Notes: generated by a model not told the origin, from the letters alone. A DNA stretch of 19,635 nt from CAVURW01 sp963743595 (GCA_963743595.1 CAVURW010000224.1:1-19635); one strand, 5' to 3'. Numbered from the stretch's first letter, positions 6,617-13,900 are shown. Numbers and translations are program-made.

Positions 6617-7459
6617 ATGCGTATGAATAAAAGCACGCCCATTCAGCCTCTGGCACTCATGACTTTGCTGGTTCAAGTCAAGACTGCTCCCACCGTTCAA
6701 AACCAGTTCGATCTCCTTCTTAAAGAGGGAGAATTTAGGTCCTTCTCAGTTCGACCACTCACCCACAAGGAAAAGCTTAAAATTTGTGGGTCTTGCGGAT
6801 CAACCACCACTCCGTTTGGTCCATTTGGCGATGGACTGGAACTCGATTTTTCCGCGCACGGGTTCTGGATCACCTTTCGCTCACGCGAAATCTGGTTGGG
6901 AGGCAAAGCCATCCTGCGTCGCCTGCTCAGTGACCCGACCTATTTTAATCCAAGAATAAACAAGGTTGTGGAGCGGCTCCGGTACCATCGGTTGCGGATA
7001 AAGCCTCTTCTCAAAAATGTTGGAAGCGCCGTTCTCCTGTCGGTGGGATTGATTTCCTATCCTGGTATTCCCGTTACCGGGCAAGAACTCAAGGCGGTTG
7101 TGCAAAAGCAGAATCCAAGCGATTCCGGTTTCTGGATTTCAGTCAAGCTGACCAGCTATTCATGGAGGGAACCCGATCACAGGCCGTTTGGTCGTCATAA
7201 TTGCATCGGAGGAGATCTCATGATGCGCGTAGAGGGCTTGAAACAATGTGCAGCTGATCTGAGCTGTTACCCGTTGGGAACCATCGTTTGCGTCAAGACG
7301 GGGGAGGTTGAGGAGTTCCGTATTGTGACCGACCGGGGCACGGCGGTGAAAGGTCTTCATCATCTCGACTTCCATTTTGATTCCCTCGCCGAGATGAACG
7401 CTCAGGGAACCCGTAACGCACTGGTGATGGTCATTCGCCGGGGCTGGTCCTCCAAATAG
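6617..7459 (+). CDS. Membrane-anchored protein with C-terminal 3D (Asp-box) domain
   Basis: 280 residues from ATG 6617 (6623 is an alternative). Residues 1-130 are soluble, with a CGSC pair at 57-60. A hydrophobic stretch at about 134-152 probably crosses the membrane. Residues about 174-275 match the 3D domain: CYPLGTIVCVK, then VTDRGTAVKGLHHLDFHF with Asp239, Asp251 and Asp255, and a closing N-A-L-V-M-V strand. 3D domains occur in the MltA/RlpA double-psi barrel group that acts on peptidoglycan. Near a coupling ATPase and envelope genes it could open the cell wall locally for a transfer channel, as lytic transglycosylases do in conjugation (inference). The cytoplasm-side N-terminal domain is not recognised and makes the architecture unusual. 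Confidence 0.72.
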   Translation: MRMNKSTPIQPLALMTLLVQVKTAPTVQNQFDLLLKEGEFRSFSVRPLTHKEKLKICGSCGSTTTPFGPFGDGLELDFSAHGFWITFRSREIWLGGKAILRRLLSDPTYFNPRINKVVERLRYHRLRIKPLLKNVGSAVLLSVGLISYPGIPVTGQELKAVVQKQNPSDSGFWISVKLTSYSWREPDHRPFGRHNCIGGDLMMRVEGLKQCAADLSCYPLGTIVCVKTGEVEEFRIVTDRGTAVKGLHHLDFHFDSLAEMNAQGTRNALVMVIRRGWSSK

Positions 7460-7472
7460 AAAGGCAAAATTC

Positions 7473-7934
7473 ATGAACTGGATATCTTCTCCCGATTTTA
7501 AAGCAGATTCACAATTTCTCTGGCATTGCTGGTGGCTGCCCCATCGATTTGTCAGCCTCGATTATGGCAAGGGGTTGGCGGTGCTTCTCGGCTGGGACGC
7601 CGCCCATCTCAAGATGCGATATGAGTTCTGGCACAATCACGCCATAGCGGAAGTGTCTCATGATGGAGGATTGGAAGCTAACGGGGACGTTTTCGAACTG
7701 TTCCAAGGACTCAACACCGACTGGGAAACAGATCGAAACGAAGCCCTGAATCGCCTCTTCCCACTTCTTCGGTCCAATATCGAAAGGCACCAGCACTGTT
7801 CTCCTACCTGGATCTATCGGATCATTTGGCACTGGCAACAACTGCATGATTCGGGACGTGCGTCGTGCGCGCCGGAAGCTCAGGCCCTTCTCGAACTAGC
7901 CCAAAAACATTTGCCGCTACGGGAGGTTGCATGA
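7473..7934 (+). CDS. Small soluble protein, unknown
   Basis: 153 residues. Unusually for this window it has a plausible Shine-Dalgarno (AAAGG at 7460-7464). The protein is rich in Trp and His in its N-terminal third (FLWHCWWLPHRF, FWHNHA) and helical in its C-terminal half. No motif or membrane segment is seen. The stop overlaps the start of the 7931 gene by ATGA. No function can be assigned; position suggests the same transcription unit as the 3D-domain gene. Confidence 0.72.
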   Translation: MNWISSPDFKADSQFLWHCWWLPHRFVSLDYGKGLAVLLGWDAAHLKMRYEFWHNHAIAEVSHDGGLEANGDVFELFQGLNTDWETDRNEALNRLFPLLRSNIERHQHCSPTWIYRIIWHWQQLHDSGRASCAPEAQALLELAQKHLPLREVA

Positions 7935-8161
7935 AAATCTGGAAACAGTTGATTGCGCAAAAGTCGCCCGACTTTTCGGTAGAAAACGATCCCGTAACCA
8001 AGCAGCTGAAGCTCTACAGCAAGCGATGGTTGGAAGTTCATATCGACTCATTGAGCCCCAAACCGCCCGTTCGGAAAGTGCCAGTGATCAAACTCATCCT
8101 ACTGGCACTTGGCATCTTTGGGCTCGGCGTTTGGCTCGGACTAGGATGGTCCCATGTGTAA
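7931..8161 (+). CDS. Small tail-anchored membrane protein
   Basis: 76 residues from the ATG that overlaps the previous stop; a longer open frame from 7865 is not needed. A soluble N-terminal portion is followed by one hydrophobic helix at about residues 53-72 (IKLILLALGIFGLGVWLGLG) ending near the C-terminus, giving an N-in tail anchor. The 3' end overlaps the 3' end of the convergent gene 8141-8434 by 21 bp. Unknown function; it could be a partner of the preceding gene. Confidence 0.65.
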   Translation: MKIWKQLIAQKSPDFSVENDPVTKQLKLYSKRWLEVHIDSLSPKPPVRKVPVIKLILLALGIFGLGVWLGLGWSHV

Positions 8162-8434
8162 GGGAGGCTTGTCCTTGGGGACGGAAGTGGCTTCAGCCTC
8201 GCTGTGCAGCCGTTTCCTTACCCTTTCAAGCATCTCTGGATGGGAGCAAACGCACTCAACCAGAGCGCCGAGGAGTTCACCCATGGTCGCATCGTTGACG
8301 TCCGCAAAAAGCCTAATCCAGGCGAGGTCGTCCGGCTTAAGTTTAACAGTGACAGGCACTAACGTAGCGGTCTTGCGTTTACGACCAGAACCACGTCGAG
8401 CACCGCCCCATGGAGGCTTTTGCTTCTTAACCAT
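8141..8434 (-). CDS. Ribbon-helix-helix-like small regulator
   Basis: 97 residues from the ATG at 8434; the open frame extends to 8461, but the upstream residues do not look native. It begins with a basic leader containing GGARRGSGRKRK (residues 10-21), a signature seen in many small plasmid and phage DNA-binding proteins. A strand VPVTVKL (26-32), helix PDDLAWIRLFADV and helix TMGELLGALVECV follow, the order of a ribbon-helix-helix fold. It may repress plasmid genes or act in copy control or as an antitoxin. It runs opposite to, and ends inside, the 7931-8161 gene. Confidence 0.6.
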   Translation of the reverse strand: MVKKQKPPWGGARRGSGRKRKTATLVPVTVKLKPDDLAWIRLFADVNDATMGELLGALVECVCSHPEMLERVRKRLHSEAEATSVPKDKPPLHMGPS

Positions 8435-8650
8435 AACTTGAAAACAGTAACACAGTTTCAACTCTTATTTAAATCTCATTCAAAATCAACATCTTATGTG
8501 TTCGTATAAAAATGTTAGTTGCTCGCGATTCGTACTCAGTGCTAGTTTCGACTTACCGGAAAGATACCAGAGAGGGAAGGCGACTGACAGACGTCAGTGC
8601 GGCGGACCTACTGAAGAACGATATCCGGCAAACCTCAACCAAGGATTGCC
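8435..8650. other. Intergenic region, no clear gene
   Basis: This lies between the start of the leftward regulator (8434) and a small rightward ORF (8651). It holds an AT-rich part (8462-8515), a small palindrome ACTGAC-AGAC-GTCAGT (8583-8598), and a possible enclosing pair CCGGA/TCCGG. A rightward open frame of 79 codons from 8512 to 8751 overlaps the 8651 ORF in another frame; I judge both doubtful. The divergent arrangement suggests that promoters and operators of the regulator lie here. Confidence 0.4.
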
Positions 8651-8785
8651 ATGTCGTTAGCTTATTACAAGAAGTACTTCGGAAATTGGTACGACCGAAA
8701 AGTCGTAAAGCCCAAAGCGAAGGCCGGTCCGTTGTTTCGGATGCCCGGTAAAGCTCAAAAAAAACCCTCTGTTAAGAGGGGATAA
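8651..8785 (+). CDS. Possible very small basic protein (44 residues)
   Basis: ATG at 8651 to TAA at 8783-8785. The product starts MSLAYYKKYFGNWYDRK and ends KKPSVKRG; it is aromatic in the first third and strongly basic after, like small nucleic-acid-binding proteins of plasmids and phages. No Shine-Dalgarno is present, as for most neighbours. It overlaps a competing 79-codon frame (8512-8751), and its last codons coincide with a minus-strand terminator hairpin, so coding status is uncertain. Confidence 0.3.
   Translation: MSLAYYKKYFGNWYDRKVVKPKAKAGPLFRMPGKAQKKPSVKRG
8757..8780 (-). terminator. Rho-independent terminator on the minus strand
   Basis: On the minus strand CCCTCT-TAAC-AGAGGG (8780 to 8765) is followed by eight T (8764-8757). 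On the plus strand no T run follows, so the signal is directional. No minus-strand gene is visible upstream of it between 8786 and 9143, so it may end an antisense or small RNA. Confidence 0.65.
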
Positions 8786-8820
8786 GCCGACACGCGCTCT
8801 CCCGAAATCCCACAAAACCT

Positions 8821-9051
8821 ATGACAAAAAAACGCAGAAGAACCCTAATCTGGGCCAACGAAACGGCTGACCTTGCTCAGGAGTTAGCCGACAAACCTTC
8901 CATCGACACGACCGGGCTACTTGCTCGGTTACTAAAGAAACAAAGCAAGCAGAAGGAGGCTTTTGAGTGGCTTTCCAGGCGGCTCAAGTTCGGGAAAATC
9001 CCGTTCGCTTTCAGTAGATACAAATCGCAAATGGCGTATTTGCGTGCTTAG
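8821..9051 (+). CDS. Small basic protein, possible ribbon-helix-helix
   Basis: 76 residues, ATG at 8821 behind the CA-rich leader common to this window. Residues 4-45 (RRRTLIW strand, helix NETADLAQELAD, then DTTGLLARLLKKQ helix) have the spacing of a ribbon-helix-helix protein. The C-terminal 30 residues are basic and aromatic. It could be an antitoxin-like or plasmid-control protein; no toxin partner is evident next to it. Unnamed family. Confidence 0.5.
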   Translation: MTKKRRRTLIWANETADLAQELADKPSIDTTGLLARLLKKQSKQKEAFEWLSRRLKFGKIPFAFSRYKSQMAYLRA

Positions 9052-9142
9052 CAATACGCACACAGTACGACGAGTTCGCATCCAGTTCTAATTCTCAATT
9101 TCATCTCCATCAGTACTCAGTCAGTAAACCAATAAACCAAAA

Positions 9143-9373
9143 ATGCATCCCATGTATCCCCATACCATCATCACTCCAGTCCAAACCGAAACCTATTCGG
9201 TGAAAAAAGTAGCTCAAAAGCTCAAATGCTCCGAGCGCCACGTGAACCGCCTCATCTTAGGTGGCGCATTCGGCACCGTTAGCGACGTTTCAAAACCCGG
9301 CAATCTTTGTCGATTGTTCCGCATTTCAAAGCGGGCGTTCGAAGATTTCCTTAACCGTAACCAACTCCATTAA
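9143..9373 (+). CDS. Excisionase-like HTH protein, paralogue 1
   Basis: 76 residues. TYSVKKVAQKLKCSERHVNRLI (residues 17-38) is an HTH_17-type helix-turn-helix, followed by a short wing and FRISKRAFEDFLNRN. The same layout occurs in the next two genes (SVxxxAxxLxCSxRHVxRLI and a final RNxxx tail), so these are tandem paralogues. This copy is the most diverged. Likely a small DNA-binding regulator. Confidence 0.72.
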   Translation: MHPMYPHTIITPVQTETYSVKKVAQKLKCSERHVNRLILGGAFGTVSDVSKPGNLCRLFRISKRAFEDFLNRNQLH

Positions 9374-9382
9374 AAACCAACT

Positions 9383-9646
9383 ATGAATCCTATTAGAGCC
9401 CTTAAAAAACTCGAACTGGCTCCCCGTCAGTCTCCAGACAAACCCATTCAAACCAAGACCGACTACCAATCTGTGGCGCAAGTCGCCAAGAGATTGAACT
9501 GTTCCAAGAGGCATGTGGATCGCCTCATCGATCTTGGTGAATTGCAGTCGGTCATGGACATTTCGCTGCCGAACAGTCGCCGCCAATGTCTCCGAATACC
9601 GCGAGAGTCGGTGGACGATTACCTTATCCGGAATTCCGCCCAATGA
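9383..9646 (+). CDS. Excisionase-like HTH protein, paralogue 2
   Basis: 87 residues starting MNPIRALKKL, with the ATG 10 nt after the previous stop. The HTH is SVAQVAKRLNCSKRHVDRLI (30-49), then DLGELQSVMDISLPNSRR and a closing RESVDDYLIRNSAQ. It is strongly similar to paralogue 3 over its whole length. Its stop overlaps an ATG (9643) that begins a remnant of the gene found intact at 10020, exactly as paralogue 3 overlaps that intact gene. This shows that the pair was duplicated as a unit. Confidence 0.78.
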   Translation: MNPIRALKKLELAPRQSPDKPIQTKTDYQSVAQVAKRLNCSKRHVDRLIDLGELQSVMDISLPNSRRQCLRIPRESVDDYLIRNSAQ

Positions 9647-9753
9647 CCTCCAATCCCACCAAACGGAATGACGGCTCCCTGATAACCTTTTACGGGTTTA
9701 TCAGGGACCCCAAAAAACACTGCAAAGTCAGTTCAAAATCAGCCCACAAAGAC
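9643..9753 (+). pseudogene. Truncated duplicate of the 10020 gene
   Basis: From the ATG at 9643 about 25 codons (MTSNPTKRNDGSLITF onward to FIRDPKKH) align with the start of the 10020 protein (MSSKHPKRNESSLIPF onward to FIRDARNQ); TTTATCAGGGAC is conserved at the DNA level. The similarity then stops, and the frame continues without a stop into paralogue 3. The remnant either is dead or now encodes an N-terminal extension of paralogue 3 (9643-10023, 126 residues). Confidence 0.7.
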
Positions 9754-10023
9754 ATGAACCCCATCAAAGCACTCGAAAGACTCGACCCCATTCCCCTCAC
9801 GCCCTCGCAGGACTTAACGGTCCGGCTTAAAAAATTGAAGTTCGTCTCCGTTTCGGAGGCGGCCAAAACCCTTCATTGTTCCCAGAGACATGTCCTTCGT
9901 CTGATCGATCTCGGCGAATTGCATTCGGCCATGGACATTTCCCTCCCGGACAGTCGGCGGCGAAGTCTCCGGATTCCGCGCCAGTCGGTGTTCGATTACC
10001 TCATGAGGAATTCCGCCTTATGA
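9754..10023 (+). CDS. Excisionase-like HTH protein, paralogue 3
   Basis: 89 residues from the ATG at 9754 (MNPIKALERL), which aligns with the start of paralogue 2. HTH: SVSEAAKTLHCSQRHVLRLI (32-51), then DLGELHSAMDISLPDSRR and QSVFDYLMRNSAL. The frame is open further upstream through the remnant at 9643. The stop overlaps the next start by ATGA (10020-10023), so the two products are probably made together and may interact. Likely a DNA-binding regulator of the downstream ParA-type operon. Confidence 0.78.
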   Translation: MNPIKALERLDPIPLTPSQDLTVRLKKLKFVSVSEAAKTLHCSQRHVLRLIDLGELHSAMDISLPDSRRRSLRIPRQSVFDYLMRNSAL

Positions 10024-10436
10024 GTTCCAAGCACCCCAAACGGAATGAAAGCTCCCTGATACCTTTTGACGAGTTTATCAGGGACGCCCGAAATCAAAGC
10101 CTCCCGCTGAGCTACGCCAAGATTTGCAAGCATCTCCTGGAGAAGTACAACCTAAAAGTCACCCGTGGAACCGTTTTCAACTATGTGAAAGTCCGGTCGA
10201 AGGAACGGTTCTATTACAAGATGCTCCCCTTGCCAGTGCCAAGATCATTTCCACCTCCCACCGTTCCTGAAACCGAACTTGAAGCTATTCGCCGAGCTCA
10301 ATGGGAGGAAAAGAGGCGGGTAGATCAATCCCGCGCTGAAAATGAGGCAAAACTGAAGTCTCTAGAAGTGAGTGAAAAGAAAACGTTCACCTTCGATGCC
10401 TCCAAACCTATTGAACTCAAACGCCCTCAACCCTAA
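10020..10436 (+). CDS. Putative DNA-binding protein upstream of ParA-type ATPase
   Basis: 138 residues. Residues 28-62 (PLSYAKICKHLLEKYNLKV, then TRGTVFNYVKVRSKE) read as a helix-turn-helix with the second part as recognition helix. A proline-rich link (73-83) leads to a charged helical segment (about 86-118, ELEAIRRAQWEEKRR and on) that could be a coiled coil. The gene lies between an HTH gene (ATGA overlap) and a ParA-type ATPase (6-nt gap). A role as centromere-binding partner or as autoregulator of a partition operon fits the order, but no ParB family is recognised, so that is inference. Confidence 0.65.
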   Translation: MSSKHPKRNESSLIPFDEFIRDARNQSLPLSYAKICKHLLEKYNLKVTRGTVFNYVKVRSKERFYYKMLPLPVPRSFPPPTVPETELEAIRRAQWEEKRRVDQSRAENEAKLKSLEVSEKKTFTFDASKPIELKRPQP

Positions 10437-10442
10437 CTAACC

Positions 10443-11240
10443 ATGTCCAATTCAACACAAACAGAAACCCGCCCTGAAAAGGGTAAACCTACCGAAAACG
10501 TCATCCCGGCCAAACGCATTGTCATGATGCCTGGGTCCAGGGGAGGCAGCGGCAAGACGACCGTTGCTGTGGCCATCAATGAGTTTTATAATTTTATGGG
10601 GCTCCAGGTTCAGCGACTCGATTATGACGTTGAGAATAAGGTAGCCAGCTCGTTCAAGCATTTTTACCCGGATGCAACCAAGTATGATTTTCATAAGCGG
10701 GAGGAGATCGACAATCTTATCCTGTCCATTGAACATCACGTCGCCTCGGTCATCTTCGCCGACTTTGGGGCAGGTGCCCAGGCCGATACGGTTGGCTGGT
10801 TTGAAGAGATGCACAGTCCTTTAAAACGCCGAAAAGTGGCCTTTACTTTTGTTGGCGTCTTAGATGGTGACATCGGTAGTTTAAAAGGTATTTTGGAATG
10901 GGGCGAGAATACCGCACGTTACGATATCCAATGGTTGATCGTCCTCAACGAAAACGGTAATCCCGGAGAAAAGTTTACTTATTGGGAATTGGCCGAAGAG
11001 GCGATCAAATTCCGGGAACGATTCAAACCGGCAATTGTTCGGCTCAAAAGTCGTAACCCGGATTTTCAGAACTTGCTCAGAAACTACGGAGCCAAGATGT
11101 CGGATGTGATTTCTGAGGCTTTTCCGAAAGGTCACGCTCTTAACCAGTTCAACTACATCTTAAGGGCTGAAGGGTTGCAGAAGCATTTTAATGATCAACT
11201 GGAGCGAGTCTACCGTTCTCACCTGCTCCCACCTGACTAA
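10443..11240 (+). CDS. ParA/MinD-type ATPase with atypical Walker A
   Basis: 265 residues. The P-loop is GSRGGSGKTT (residues 31-40), in the ParA/SIMIBI position after a short strand (RIVMMP). LDYDVEN (59-65) is the A' region and VIFADFGAG (103-111) the Walker B strand. Classical members carry a signature Lys at the place taken here by Arg33 (KGGxGKT becomes RGGSGKT); Lys38 is present. Such ATPases position plasmids or act with transfer machinery (TraL/VirC1-like). The next gene encodes a tail-anchored coiled-coil protein, which could bring it to the membrane. Whether it partitions DNA or assists transfer cannot be told from sequence. Confidence 0.82.
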   Translation: MSNSTQTETRPEKGKPTENVIPAKRIVMMPGSRGGSGKTTVAVAINEFYNFMGLQVQRLDYDVENKVASSFKHFYPDATKYDFHKREEIDNLILSIEHHVASVIFADFGAGAQADTVGWFEEMHSPLKRRKVAFTFVGVLDGDIGSLKGILEWGENTARYDIQWLIVLNENGNPGEKFTYWELAEEAIKFRERFKPAIVRLKSRNPDFQNLLRNYGAKMSDVISEAFPKGHALNQFNYILRAEGLQKHFNDQLERVYRSHLLPPD

Positions 11241-11243
11241 GCC

Positions 11244-11972
11244 ATGGAAGGTTCCGAACCACAGAAAGGGACGGTAGTTGCAACAATTCGGCAGCTCAAG
11301 GCTCGCGAAGAGGCTCAACGGTTGGAGACCCAAAACAAGCTTCGGGCTGTTCATTCCCGGTCAGATAGTCCTCTGGCCGAAGGGCGGCCCGAAACTTCGA
11401 TGGAAACCCTTCTGGCACTTCAATCGTTTGTCCCAAAAGAAAACCTCGCGTCCTATCTTCACTTCGTCAGTTACATGGGCAAGCGTGCCGAAGACGATGT
11501 CTTTGTGCGTCTGGTCCAGTTTCTGGCGATCCATACCAAACTTGGCCAGCAGGTGCCTGGGGAAGTTCACAAGGCCGGGCAAGAGATCATCCGGGAGATC
11601 CACCAATCAATGTCGAATGATGTGAGCTCATGGAAAGAGGAACACGATAGCTTAAACCGCATCAAACACGAATTTCAGGGCTCGATTTCTTCCATGCTCA
11701 AGGAACACGGCGAAGCTCATAAAAAGTACATTGGGCTTCTGATGCAGACCGTTGTTAAGACGGTCGCTCAGTTGGAAGAAAACCAGCGCATTCTTTCAGA
11801 AGAGTTTCATTCTGTGATGGCTCCGTCACCGGGGATGACTTCAAGGGTGAACATCCCAGCTAAAGGTTCAACAAATAGCAGTTGGGGAAAGCTACCGTTC
11901 TACTTAGCCATTATAAGCACGGGATTTATTCTTGGTGGACTGAGCTGTTTGATTGTCCTTTTCGGTCATTGA
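11244..11972 (+). CDS. Coiled-coil protein with C-terminal membrane anchor
   Basis: 242 residues, 3 nt after the ParA-type stop, so the same operon. Residues 15-40 and 100-190 are helical and charged with coiled-coil character. A hydrophobic helix at about 217-239 (FYLAIISTGFILGGLSCLIV) ends three residues before the C-terminus, making it tail-anchored with the coil in the cytoplasm. No family recognised. It may be the membrane partner of the ATPase. Oddity: its last codons and stop (11970-11972) lie inside a degenerate CRISPR repeat, so the array directly abuts the gene and no terminator separates them. Confidence 0.75.
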   Translation: MEGSEPQKGTVVATIRQLKAREEAQRLETQNKLRAVHSRSDSPLAEGRPETSMETLLALQSFVPKENLASYLHFVSYMGKRAEDDVFVRLVQFLAIHTKLGQQVPGEVHKAGQEIIREIHQSMSNDVSSWKEEHDSLNRIKHEFQGSISSMLKEHGEAHKKYIGLLMQTVVKTVAQLEENQRILSEEFHSVMAPSPGMTSRVNIPAKGSTNSSWGKLPFYLAIISTGFILGGLSCLIVLFGH

Positions 11973-12002
11973 GAGTTGGGGCAGCATTTCGGCTGTGGAA
12001 TG
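11967..12002 (-). repeat. Degenerate relic CRISPR repeat at the distal end
   Basis: Aligned with the 36-bp consensus, about two thirds of positions match. The half with TTTCGGCTG and GGAATG is well kept; the CTTCAATG end is lost. It is followed by 35 bp (12003-12037), a normal spacer length. It overlaps the stop codon of the 11244 gene. Confidence 0.65.
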
Positions 12003-12037
12003 GGGCCGAGTCTGGCTTTGGCTAACTCCAGCTCTTC

Positions 12038-13900
12038 GCTTCAAAGGGGCCGCAGCTTTTCAGCTGCGGAATGCGTTGATGTGGACTGGAGTGATGCGCA
12101 AGCGTATTGGCTTCAATGGGGCCGCAACGTTTCGGCTGCGGAATGTCCGCCACCACGCCGCTTACGCTCTTGCCTTTGGCTCCGGCTTCAATGGGGCCGC
12201 AGCGTTTCGGCTGCGGAATGTTAGCAAATAAGCTTTCTGGTGATTAGATCCTTCTGGCTTCAATGGGGCCGCAGCGTTTCGGCTGCGGAATGTGGTCTAA
12301 CTCCCGATAACACATATATTTGCTGGTATGCTTCAATGGGGCCGCAGCGTTTCGGCTGCGGAATGTGATTTACGCGAAGCCGGCCACATGGAAAGAGTTG
12401 CACGCTTCAATGGGGCCGCAGCGTTTCGGCTGCGGAATGCGTTCTCCTGGCGCTCGGCACGCTCTGGCGTCGCCTGGCTTCAATGGGGCCGCAGCGTTTC
12501 GGCTGCGGAATGCAAGCAGTTCCCAACTCTTCGATTCGTCGATGAACGGGCTTCAATGGGGCCGCAGCGTTTCGGCTGCGGAATGTCATGGGTTGATCTC
12601 AATGTGCGGCGTGTCGTTGCAGCTTCAATGGGGCCGCAGCGTTTCGGCTGCGGAATGGCAAACGCATATTAGGGGCGTCTCGGTAACATGCCTAGGCTTC
12701 AATGGGGCCGCAGCGTTTCGGCTGCGGAATGACGTGTAGCCCACACAGCACGGCGACGGCTGCGACGCTTCAATGGGGCCGCAGCGTTTCGGCTGCGGAA
12801 TGTGAGACGCTTAACGTCTTCGTTAACGCTCTCGGTATGCTTCAATGGGGCCGCAGCGTTTCGGCTGCGGAATGCTTGTCTATTTGTAATCCCAATGAAA
12901 GCTTCAAAGAGCGCTTCAATGGGGCCGCAGCGTTTCGGCTGCGGAATGTAACATAGACATAGAGAAAGTTAGGGACCGATGCGGTGCTTCAATGGGGCCG
13001 CAGCGTTTCGGCTGCGGAATGCCCGAGCTGCCGAGTGGTTTGCTCGACCTTTTTATCAGGCTTCAATGGGGCCGCAGCGTTTCGGCTGCGGAATGTACGC
13101 AGGCATGACTCCCGAACAACGGTCGCCTTATGCTTCAATGGGGCCGCAGCGTTTCGGCTGCGGAATGCGGGCCATGGGCCGCACAAACGTTAAGCCCATA
13201 GCTGCTTCAATGGGGCCGCAGCGTTTCGGCTGCGGAATGCCCACCCAGCGCTCTACTGGCATCTCCCCCTTTCGTAAGCTTCAATGGGGCCGCAGCGTTT
13301 CGGCTGCGGAATGTTCTCCGCGTCTCACATAAGCCCTCGCGCACCGCTTGCTTCAATGGGGCCGCAGCGTTTCGGCTGCGGAATGCAAAAACGAAGAAGC
13401 TATCGCAAAGCGCGTATCTGAGCTTCAATGGGGCCGCAGCGTTTCGGCTGCGGAATGACTTACGGCGGAAGCGACATCGATCCAGGCGAGTTGGTGCTTC
13501 AATGGGGCCGCAGCGTTTCGGCTGCGGAATGCCTTTGCAAGAGGGACAACCCGGTTGCTGGTATCAGGGCTTCAATGGGGCCGCAGCGTTTCGGCTGCGG
13601 AATGAGCGCATCGGTAGGCTCTACCTACTCGCTCGCCAATGGCTTCAATGGGGCCGCAGCGTTTCGGCTGCGGAATGCGGAATTCCGCGATACTGATCTA
13701 CCCTCCGCAGGGATCGGCTTCAATGGGGCCGCAGCGTTTCGGCTGCGGAATGCCCCTCCGAACGCCTTCAGACGAAGGTCGTATTGGCGGCTTCAATGGG
13801 GCCGCAGCGTTTCGGCTGCGGAATGCACGGCACCCACCTGCTGGTTCGGATCGTGATTGATCAGGCTTCAATGGGGCCGCAGCGTTTCGGCTGCGGAATG
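12038..13900 (-). CRISPR. Type I-G CRISPR array, 26 repeats and 25 spacers
   Basis: A 36-bp repeat recurs 26 times, starting at 12038, 12110, 12185, 12257, 12330, 12404 and so on to 13865. Spacers are 35-39 bp. On the minus strand the repeat begins CATTCCGCAGC and ends CCCCATTGAAGC, with CCGCAGC-CGAAAC-GCTGCGG as the hairpin; the ATTGAAGC end resembles the 8-nt handle of Cas6-type crRNAs. Repeats are identical except the two leftmost: 12038 differs at three positions with the stem kept, and 12110 at one position in the stem. Decay at the left and the leader at the right give leftward transcription, with new spacers added near 13900. The array lies downstream of the cas genes on the same strand. 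No spacer was seen to match elsewhere in the window by eye. Confidence 0.97.

Noticed and set aside
8512..8751. 79-codon plus-strand ORF
   Set aside because: It could be real but overlaps the more protein-like 44-codon ORF at 8651, has no domain pattern and has a structured 5' half. Left out as a feature and mentioned under the intergenic entry.
13678..13716. Spacer sharing CGGAATTCCGC with the HTH gene near 9630, as self-targeting
   Set aside because: The shared 11-mer is a palindrome and the similarity does not extend beyond it.
11953..13860. Many open frames on both strands across the array encoding repeated MGPQRFGCGM or AAAFRLRN units
   Set aside because: They are the CRISPR repeat translated in different frames. 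The 36-bp unit has no stop, so spacers without stops give artificial repeat proteins.
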